Origin: Victivallales bacterium
Lineage (GTDB): Bacteria; Verrucomicrobiota; Lentisphaeria; Oligosphaerales; Oligosphaeraceae
DNA length: 9,406 bases
NCBI GenBank assembly: GCA_017431185.1
Contig: JAFRLP010000260.1
Span: 1 to 9,406, forward strand
Direction: 5' to 3'
The position numbers and the translations under genes were made by a program. This document shows, one piece after another, positions 1-5,485 of the stretch. How positions within the stretch are numbered: the stretch's first letter is position 1; each line of letters starts with the position of its first letter. Below the pieces are notes generated by a model that was not told the DNA's origin, did no database searches, and was given only the letters and a program-made list of their open reading frames with translations.

Positions 1-1382
1 GGGCAGCACATCACTTCCAGGAAGTTTGCGGGCAGTTTCCCGGCGTCATACATTTTGAGCATGGCGAGGGTCTTGCGGTCAATGCCGTCGATGAACTTGG
101 CGTCCAACTGGAAGCCTTCCGGCAAGTCGCCAGCCTCCTCGAGGACCGCCTTGGTGACGCCGCAACTGCGGCAGTAATTGCGGGCTGAAGGGATGGCGGG
201 CCGTGTCAGTTTCCACGGTTCGCAGGAGATGACATCGATGCCCTGGCCAGCCAGCATGGCTCCCAGTTCCTCGAAGTTCAGGACAAAATCCACGCCCTTC
301 CGCTGGGCTTCTATGCGCTTTGCGACGCAGGGGCCGATGAAGACCACCTTGCAACCGGGGATTTCACGGCGGGCGATTTCCGCCGTATACATCATGGGGC
401 TAGGCGTGGAGGAGACATGGGGCAGGAACGAGGGAAGCAACTTCCGCACCATTTCGACGTATGCGGAGCAGCAGGAAGTCGTCATCAACTTCTCGCCTTT
501 CGCCATTCGCTCCTTGAACTCCGCCGCCTCATGGCGCGATGTCTCTTCGGCACCAAGAGCGACCTCCATCACGTCGCAGAATCCCAAACGCGAGACCGCC
601 GTGAAGAGTTGTTCAATCGAGCCGGGAAGTTGCGCTGCCGCCGACGGCGCAATGACCGCCACCAATTTCTCGCCCGCCTTCAATGCCAGCAGCACGTCCA
701 GCACCTGGGATTTCTCCATAATGGCACTGAAGGGACATTTGGCCAGGCAGTTCCCGCAGGCAATGCATTTCGAGTAGTCAATGGTGGTATGGCCTTGGTC
801 ATCCTTGTGAATGGCAGAAGTGGGGCAGGCCTCTTCGCAGGGAACCGTTGTCTTGACGATGGCGTGGAATGGACACGCGCTGACGCATTTCCCGCATTTG
901 ACGCACAGGTTCTCGTCAATCGTCGATTTTTGGTCGACAATGGAGATGGCCTTCTTGGGGCAGGTAAACATGCAGGGTCTGGATAAGCATCCGCGGCAGT
1001 TGCCTGTCACCACGACACGGCTGACAGGACATTCGGAACAGGCTGCTTCGCAAACCGACAGCGGATGGGGAAACGGCTTTTCTTCGTCGGGGGCAGGGGC
1101 GGCGTCCTGGGAGGCCGATTGCGATTCTGCTTTTTCGCGATAATATTCTGCGAGCAGTTTTGCTTCATCGGTTTCCTCATTGCAGGAAACGCCCAGCAGG
1201 TTCATCAGGTGATATTTAATGACGGCGCGGTCATGATAAATGCAGCATCTGCTGCTAACGCCATCCTTCGGGCGCATTTTGATAGGGACCTGGTCCAATT
1301 CCTTTTCCAGGGTGCCATTATGGAAGGCTCTGATGAAACGTATCATCAGTTCGCGTCTCAAATGGATAGAATTATCAATCAT
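1..1382 (-). CDS. Monomeric (group B-like) [FeFe] hydrogenase, 3' end cut by window edge
   Basis: Catalytic [FeFe] hydrogenase, expected to reduce protons with electrons from ferredoxin in the cytoplasm. I translated 460 codons from ATG at 1382 to the window edge with no stop. The N-terminus (CC pair at residues 46-47, RCCIYHDRA-type segment) resembles the group B monomeric family. Cys 129/132/137/141 form one possible cluster site. Two CxxCxxCxxxCP ferredoxin motifs follow (C160-C170 and C206-C216). H-cluster motif L1 is TSCCSAY (302-308), keeping both cysteines but with Ser where Pro is usual. L2 is GPCVAKRIE (350-358), keeping C, K and E. L3 begins as EVMCC at 456-460 and is cut. Perhaps a few tens of residues are missing. 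There is no clear Shine-Dalgarno before the ATG; the start lies 30 nt after the preceding stop and in the same frame, so translational coupling is likely. The family call is firm; the subgroup is from motif memory. Confidence 0.92.
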   Translation of the reverse strand, partial: MIDNSIHLRRELMIRFIRAFHNGTLEKELDQVPIKMRPKDGVSSRCCIYHDRAVIKYHLMNLLGVSCNEETDEAKLLAEYYREKAESQSASQDAAPAPDEEKPFPHPLSVCEAACSECPVSRVVVTGNCRGCLSRPCMFTCPKKAISIVDQKSTIDENLCVKCGKCVSACPFHAIVKTTVPCEEACPTSAIHKDDQGHTTIDYSKCIACGNCLAKCPFSAIMEKSQVLDVLLALKAGEKLVAVIAPSAAAQLPGSIEQLFTAVSRLGFCDVMEVALGAEETSRHEAAEFKERMAKGEKLMTTSCCSAYVEMVRKLLPSFLPHVSSTPSPMMYTAEIARREIPGCKVVFIGPCVAKRIEAQRKGVDFVLNFEELGAMLAGQGIDVISCEPWKLTRPAIPSARNYCRSCGVTKAVLEEAGDLPEGFQLDAKFIDGIDRKTLAMLKMYDAGKLPANFLEVMCC

Positions 1383-1412
1383 AGGAAATAGCTGTTTTGT
1401 TGGGGATTCGTG

Positions 1413-1679
1413 TTAGTCGTCGTCCCGATTGACCAATTTGCCGATGCGGGCAAGCACTTTTTCCAGCGTGGCTTCGGGCATGATTTCGGTCTGGTTCAGC
1501 CGAACAAAGGGCGCGGCACCCAATTTGGCGGATTCGCAGAGATTCAGGCAAGGAAGTGCCTTGACCTGCACGTATTCTTTCCACTCCTCGGGGAGTTGCT
1601 CCTCCAGGGTCAGGAGTTTTGCCGAACCCAGCAGGTAGCAGGCGGTTCCGCAGCAGATTTCCACAGTCACTTTTTTCAT
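1413..1679 (-). CDS. Thioredoxin-like [2Fe-2S] ferredoxin, partner of the downstream hydrogenase
   Basis: An 88-aa protein with the C-x4-C ... C-x3-C pattern of thioredoxin-like [2Fe-2S] ferredoxins, the fold of NuoE/HoxE/HydC C-terminal domains: C9 (or C10), C14, C44 and C48. It presumably carries single electrons to or from the hydrogenase encoded next. The start is supported by a good Shine-Dalgarno (TGAGGAG) 9 nt upstream. The NuoE helical N-terminal domain is absent, so this is the minimal ferredoxin module. It lies 37 nt after the phosphatase stop and 30 nt before the hydrogenase start. The C-terminus is acidic (RDDD). The fold assignment is confident; partnership with the hydrogenase is inferred from gene order. 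Confidence 0.85.
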   Translation of the reverse strand: MKKVTVEICCGTACYLLGSAKLLTLEEQLPEEWKEYVQVKALPCLNLCESAKLGAAPFVRLNQTEIMPEATLEKVLARIGKLVNRDDD

Positions 1680-1716
1680 TTGTCGTTACTCCTCAAGTTG
1701 GGGTTTGTTGGGGAAA

Positions 1717-2904
1717 TCAGTAGAAATTGATGGTCGTCGCCTTGCGGTGCTTGTGTTCCAGCAAGGAGGCGATGCGCCGCACGACGCTTCGCCGCAGTTC
1801 GAGGTCCTGGGGAACGGACGGGTCTTGGTGGCTTTCATTCACCTTGGTTCCCACCGCGAACTCGATTCTGTCGTGTTCCATCATTCGATTCAAGATTGCC
1901 TGCACTGCGGCGGGCTGTCCTGTCAGTTTTCCTCGTTCCAGTGCGGTTTCCACCTTGGAAAGCGTCAAGATGCCTTCGGTAGCGAGGGCGATTCCCTGGA
2001 TGACGCCAGGCGGGGGAAGGCCACCCGAATTGCGGAAGGCGGAAATGTCCAAGGTCACGGGGACGCCGAGAACGCGTTCCAGAATGTTCGCCGTCGTGCC
2101 GCCGCAAACGATGACGTGCTCGAAGCCCAGGTTGGCCAGATGCGCGTATTCCTGATCGCTTTCCTTGTAATAGGGCGGTCCCGTCAAAATCCGCAGGACG
2201 CGTGGCTTGCGAAGGTAAATCACCAGGGCCGTCGTGTCATCCAGGCATTTCCCTGGCGGAATGCTTCGGGCCTTGTTGACAATGCAGCGCGCCAGTTGCG
2301 CGGAGGAAATGTCGGGCGCGGCCTGGATTCGCTCGCGGACGAAATCCAGCAGGCCTGAGCGCCTCCAGCCAAAGCGGTATTCCCGAACGCCGCTGCCCAG
2401 TCCCGCCTGCGTGACGCCGTCCGAACAGAGGACGATGCGGTCGCCCGGCTCCAGATTGATTTCGCACCGCCGCACTTCGCGGTCTGGCCAATGCTGGGAG
2501 ACAATCTTTTCCTCGAAGACGGGCGGCACTTCCCGAGTTCCTCGCAGGTGAATGTATTCGGGATTCCCCATTTCGATGATTTTCGCCGTGCCACCATAGC
2601 GGAAATCCATCAGGGAGAACGTGGCGTAACTGATTTTTCTGACCTCACAGATGGGGAGGGAATCCATGATGATTTCCACCGCCTGAAGCAGATCCAGGTT
2701 GGATTGGAGGAAACGGACCGCCATGGTGGTGGTCATATTTGCCAGAACACTGGCCTTCACGCCGCTGCCGAGACCGTCGGACAACGCCGCGATGCTTCGG
2801 TTTTCCTTGTCCAGGGTAAGGAGTTGCACATTGTCACCGCAGGCCGCCTGGCCCTCTTTGGTGAGTTGCGCATATTCCATTTCGATGAAGAGGTCATCCT
2901 TCAT
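1717..2904 (-). CDS. SpoIIE/PP2C-family serine/threonine phosphatase with extra C-terminal domain
   Basis: A 395-aa metal-dependent (PPM/SpoIIE) protein phosphatase. The metal-binding aspartates are all present: GD at 23-24, LSDGLGSG at 41-48, CSDGV at 160-164 and LDDTTAL at 221-227. It is therefore predicted to be active. The catalytic domain ends near residue 232. A further domain of about 160 residues follows, containing VCGGTTANI (266-274); I recall such tails on phosphatases found beside [FeFe] hydrogenases, and its function is unknown to me. No membrane segment is visible. The start has AGGAG 6 nt upstream and overlaps the 3' end of the HydS-like gene by 11 nt, indicating tight co-translation. 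It probably dephosphorylates a partner in an H2- or redox-signalling path. No cognate kinase lies in the window. Confidence 0.9.
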   Translation of the reverse strand: MKDDLFIEMEYAQLTKEGQAACGDNVQLLTLDKENRSIAALSDGLGSGVKASVLANMTTTMAVRFLQSNLDLLQAVEIIMDSLPICEVRKISYATFSLMDFRYGGTAKIIEMGNPEYIHLRGTREVPPVFEEKIVSQHWPDREVRRCEINLEPGDRIVLCSDGVTQAGLGSGVREYRFGWRRSGLLDFVRERIQAAPDISSAQLARCIVNKARSIPPGKCLDDTTALVIYLRKPRVLRILTGPPYYKESDQEYAHLANLGFEHVIVCGGTTANILERVLGVPVTLDISAFRNSGGLPPPGVIQGIALATEGILTLSKVETALERGKLTGQPAAVQAILNRMMEHDRIEFAVGTKVNESHQDPSVPQDLELRRSVVRRIASLLEHKHRKATTINFY

Positions 2905-4588
2905 GGTGTTCTCCTGGATGCGCCTCGTAGGTGCCCGCGATTTCGTTCAGCATGATTTCCGTTTCGGCAATGTGTTCGCCGAAAAGCCGCGCCACCTGCT
3001 GCACCGTGTAGACATTCTTGCGAATGACCTCCCGCGCCTGCTGGGCGATGCGCTCGCGCTTGAACTCGTTCTGCGTCACATCGCTGATGACTGCGCCCGC
3101 GCACTTCCCCCGGGTGATGGAAAACACGCTGATGTCAATGATTCTCTCGCCGAATGCCTGGTGGTATTTCTCGATTTCCCCGCCGTTCCCGATGACGCTA
3201 GCGAAGAGTTCCTTGAAATCGGGAAGGCAACTTTCAATGGGGATGGAATTGAGGTTGCCGAGCGTCTGGTAGACTTCCTCTTCTTTGACCAGAACGGCAA
3301 AGTTGCGGTTGCATTCGCAGATGTTCAAATCCCCGTCCACCAACACGACGGACGCGGGAATGTACTTGATCAGCGCATTGCTCTTCTTCTGGAAGTTCTG
3401 CCGCAGATAGTTGTGGCACATATCCGGCTCGGCCTTCCCGTCCAGCAAGGCTCTTGCAAAATCTCGGCAAGTGTTGTAACCGCATGCCCCGCAATTTAAT
3501 TCATCGGACTTGCCGAACTTCCCGACGCGTGCCAGCGCCTCCTTGATTTCCTCTTCTGTCACTTCGGCGGCAACGACTTCATTCGGGACGCCCGGGAAGG
3601 GCGGCTGGTCTCCCTGCGGTCTTCCTGCACTGGTGGAGATGGGGGCGGAACTGTCCGTGGCGAACAGGGTTTCCAGGACGGGACCGCCCTGCGGCATGGC
3701 AGGACCGTTGACACAGCCGCCGTGGCAGGCGAGGGCCTCGATGAAAAGGGTTCGTCCGTTTGCGATGACATCGCCTTTCAGAAGGCGTGCCAGATTCTCC
3801 AAGCCGGACACGGAGAGGAAACGCACGTTGCTCTGGCCATTGCGCAAAGTGTCGTTCATCCCGCCTTCGATGGAATAGAATCGTCCTTCCGCAGCCGACC
3901 CCAAGGCCAACGGACTTTCCCTGTCGTTGATGGGGGCGTATCGTTCCACCAGGAATTGTTCCAGGTCTGCGAAGGTCAATGCCAGGCTCAGCACGTCCGA
4001 ATGGCTGTCGGACTCGTTTTTCTTGGCGGCGCAGGGACCGAAGAAGATGGTTTTGATATCATTGCCGTAGGCTTCCCGCAACATTCGGCAATGGGACATG
4101 ACTGGCGACTGCACGGGAGAAATGTAGCGTGCAAAATCAGGATGGTATTTTTCCACGTAGGAAACCACGGCAGGGCATGCGCTGGAAATCATCAGCGGCC
4201 ATTGCTCGCTGTCCAGAAGAGAATCGAGCCGCGAACTGACCGCCTGCGCTCCATGCGCCGTTTCGCTCACACCTTCAAATCCGGCACGAATCAGCGCGTC
4301 GGCCAACTGGCCAATGCTGACATTGTGGAAATACCCTACAAAACTGGGCGCGATAGAGGCAAAAAGCCGGTCCCCATGCTCCAGCATCCGCCAGAGGTTC
4401 GCACTGTCAGGACGGATTCTCTTCGCATGCGCGGGGCAAACTTTCACGCATTCCCCGCAGGCGACGCATGCTTCCTTGATCACCGACGCCTTGGCGTCAA
4501 TGATGCGGATGGCCTTGCTATGGCAGTGCCTGACGCACTTGTAGCAGTCCTGACATTCGTTCTCTACCGTGTAAACCGGACCAGGCAT
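2894..4588 (-). CDS. hydS: HydS-like group C [FeFe] hydrogenase with PAS domain (putative H2/redox sensor)
   Basis: A 564-aa sensory-type [FeFe] hydrogenase. Domains in order: 2[4Fe-4S] ferredoxin (C12/15/18/22 and C41/44/47/51); H-cluster domain (about 70-310); linker; a C-x2-C-x4-C ... C cluster module (C366, C369, C374, C391); PAS domain (about 401-505); and a helical tail. L1 is SSACPAV (135-141): the cluster ligand C138 is kept, but the proton-transfer Cys of catalytic enzymes is Ala137. L2 is GPCAAKKNE (184-192). L3 is EALACHGGCVNG (284-295), with Leu in the usual Met position. These changes and the PAS domain match group C sensors such as Ruminococcus albus HydS, which are thought to have low turnover. 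RBS AAGGAG lies 6 nt upstream, inside the end of the preceding gene, with a 3-nt gap. The PAS domain likely passes a signal to the overlapping phosphatase gene's product (inference). Confidence 0.93.
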   Translation of the reverse strand: MPGPVYTVENECQDCYKCVRHCHSKAIRIIDAKASVIKEACVACGECVKVCPAHAKRIRPDSANLWRMLEHGDRLFASIAPSFVGYFHNVSIGQLADALIRAGFEGVSETAHGAQAVSSRLDSLLDSEQWPLMISSACPAVVSYVEKYHPDFARYISPVQSPVMSHCRMLREAYGNDIKTIFFGPCAAKKNESDSHSDVLSLALTFADLEQFLVERYAPINDRESPLALGSAAEGRFYSIEGGMNDTLRNGQSNVRFLSVSGLENLARLLKGDVIANGRTLFIEALACHGGCVNGPAMPQGGPVLETLFATDSSAPISTSAGRPQGDQPPFPGVPNEVVAAEVTEEEIKEALARVGKFGKSDELNCGACGYNTCRDFARALLDGKAEPDMCHNYLRQNFQKKSNALIKYIPASVVLVDGDLNICECNRNFAVLVKEEEVYQTLGNLNSIPIESCLPDFKELFASVIGNGGEIEKYHQAFGERIIDISVFSITRGKCAGAVISDVTQNEFKRERIAQQAREVIRKNVYTVQQVARLFGEHIAETEIMLNEIAGTYEAHPGEHHEG

Positions 4589-4591
4589 TCT

Positions 4592-4855
4592 CTACTCCTT
4601 CTTGCTCGCGGGAAACAGTTCATTCAACAGCCGCATGAGTTCCTTTTCGTCTACGGAAAAATGCGGGACGCCGTCGATGATGACGACTGGTCCTTTGGCG
4701 CAGTTTCCCGTGCAAAGGCTGCCTTCCAGTTCCACATCCACGTCTTCCCGAAGCCCGCGTTCGGCTATGAACTTTTCCGCTAGTTCCGCATTCTTGGAGT
4801 TCCCGCGCGCGAAGCAGGAACTTCCGACGCAAATCGTAATTTTCACCTTGCTCAT
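4592..4855 (-). CDS. Thioredoxin-like [2Fe-2S] ferredoxin paired with HydS-like gene
   Basis: An 87-aa protein with C9-x4-C14 and C48-x3-C52, the [2Fe-2S] thioredoxin-like pattern of NuoE/HydC C-terminal domains. I start it at ATG 4855 (MSKVKITIC...), where homology to this family would begin. An upstream in-frame ATG at 4894 would add 13 residues, but it sits inside a perfect stem-loop and lacks a Shine-Dalgarno. The chosen ATG also has only a weak GGAAG-like sequence about 14 nt upstream. It ends 3 nt before the HydS-like gene and its coding DNA contains that gene's RBS, so the two are translationally linked. It is similar in size and cysteine spacing to the 88-aa protein before the second hydrogenase, so each hydrogenase-type gene is preceded by its own mini-ferredoxin. 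Likely role: electron transfer to or from HydS. Confidence 0.85.
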   Translation of the reverse strand: MSKVKITICVGSSCFARGNSKNAELAEKFIAERGLREDVDVELEGSLCTGNCAKGPVVIIDGVPHFSVDEKELMRLLNELFPASKKE

Positions 4856-4879
4856 AAAAATAGGTCTTCCAATGGGAAT

Positions 4880-4907
4880 GTTCTGGCGTCGCATTCGACG
4901 CCAGAAC
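4880..4907 (-). promoter_or_regulatory. Perfect 11-bp intercistronic stem-loop
   Basis: GTTCTGGCGTC and its exact reverse complement flank a 6-nt loop, in the 87-nt gap between the Rex-like gene and the small ferredoxin gene. On the transcribed strand it is not followed by a U-run (ATTCCCATT follows), so it is not an ordinary intrinsic terminator. It could set differential expression by mRNA processing or stability, or be a partial attenuator. The stem is directly visible; the function is inferred. Confidence 0.6.
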
Positions 4908-4942
4908 CATTGCGTTTTGCAGTTCTTATTGTGCGGAACGCG

Positions 4943-5338
4943 TTATGCGCAAGGCGGTTCTTCCGTGAGGATTTCGACGCCTGGCGTGGCCGCCAATTCG
5001 ATGCCACTCCAGTTCAGGATGTGCTCGATGCCGCAAGCCTGCAGTTTGGCAGCCATCGCCGCCGCCTGGCGGTGCGGAACGCACAAAATCGCCGTCTTGG
5101 CGGAGAGGCGCGGAATCAGATTATCCATCTTGTCAAAGGTGAAAACCTCCACAAGCGCGCCTTTGGTAGGCTGGTCGCTGAAGGCGGCTAGCAGTTTGAT
5201 GGCAGCACCAGCAAAACCAGCCTCTTTCACAAGACCTGAACCCAGAAGACCCGAATAGACGAAGACTGCTTCCGTCGGTTCCCCAGGGCATGCCTGGTGG
5301 TTCCTGCGGATTTCCGAGATTTGCTTCAAAATGTCCAT
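4943..5338 (-). CDS. Rex-like NAD(H)-binding domain protein without DNA-binding domain
   Basis: A 131-aa protein I recognise by comparison with the Rex encoded in this same window. Residues 23-127 align along the Rossmann half of Rex. Residues 83-126 share 19 of 44 positions with Rex 150-193 by eye, including an identical AILCVP. Conserved matches also include GI..I.N.S....LA..P.V. The dinucleotide loop is YSGLLGSGL where Rex has GAGALGTAL, so the first glycine of GxGxxG is lost while the others remain. The whole Rex winged-helix domain is missing, as is the C-terminal helix used for domain swapping in Rex dimers. It has a good RBS (AAGGAAG) just upstream and is first in the hydrogenase operon. 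Possible roles: NADH sensor for the HydS/phosphatase module, modulator of Rex by heterodimerisation, or a redox-cofactor-binding subunit. Function is inferred; homology is clear to me but needs a profile search. Confidence 0.72.
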   Translation of the reverse strand: MDILKQISEIRRNHQACPGEPTEAVFVYSGLLGSGLVKEAGFAGAAIKLLAAFSDQPTKGALVEVFTFDKMDNLIPRLSAKTAILCVPHRQAAAMAAKLQACGIEHILNWSGIELAATPGVEILTEEPPCA

Positions 5339-5356
5339 GATGCTTCCTTGTTTTTC

Positions 5357-5379
5357 GCCCGTGTCCGAAGACGCGGGGC
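5357..5379 (-). promoter_or_regulatory. Leader stem-loop with UUCG tetraloop
   Basis: On the transcribed strand CCCGCGTC-TTCG-GACACGGG forms an 8-position stem with one C/A mismatch, closed by a C(UUCG)G tetraloop. It lies between the proposed transcription start (near 5398) and the RBS of the Rex-like gene. It is not followed by a U-run. It probably stabilises or insulates the 5' end of the operon mRNA. Confidence 0.45.
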
Positions 5380-5404
5380 AGTTGTGGTATTTTGGCTCTA
5401 ATTT

Positions 5405-5432
5405 ACTATATCATTCCAAAACGCAATGTAAA
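5405..5432 (-). promoter_or_regulatory. Predicted sigma70-type promoter of the hydrogenase operon
   Basis: On the minus strand, TTTACA (5432-5427, 5/6 match to TTGACA) and TATAGT (5410-5405, 5/6 match to TATAAT) are separated by 16 bp. The predicted start is near 5398, giving a leader of about 60 nt before the Rex-like gene. It lies in the 147-bp AT-rich gap after adhE, so the hydrogenase operon can be expressed separately from adhE. Confidence 0.6.
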
Positions 5433-5439
5433 ACGCAAT
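5418..5439. repeat. Tandem decamer AAAACGCAAT x2 in the promoter, possible operator
   Basis: AAAACGCAAT occurs at 5418-5427 and again at 5430-5439 (12-bp period), overlapping the spacer and -35 of the predicted hydrogenase promoter. The same decamer occurs inverted at 4909-4918, in the next intergenic gap. A 9-bp inverted pair, ATTTTGGCT (5389-5397) and AGCCAAAAT (5452-5460), brackets the promoter. A repeat spaced near one helical turn over a promoter suggests a regulator site, but I do not recognise the motif. Confidence 0.4.
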
Positions 5440-5485
5440 TCTATGGAAAAAAGCCAAAATTGCTTGAAACACGGTGGAATCGGCC

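Noticed and set aside
1705..4783. Long plus-strand frames opposite the phosphatase and HydS-like genes
   Set aside because: They lie antisense to well-identified genes, have no credible RBS-linked starts and no family features.
4856..4894. Upstream ATG 4894 as the start of the small ferredoxin
   Set aside because: It falls inside the perfect stem-loop, has no Shine-Dalgarno, and adds 13 residues not expected in the family.
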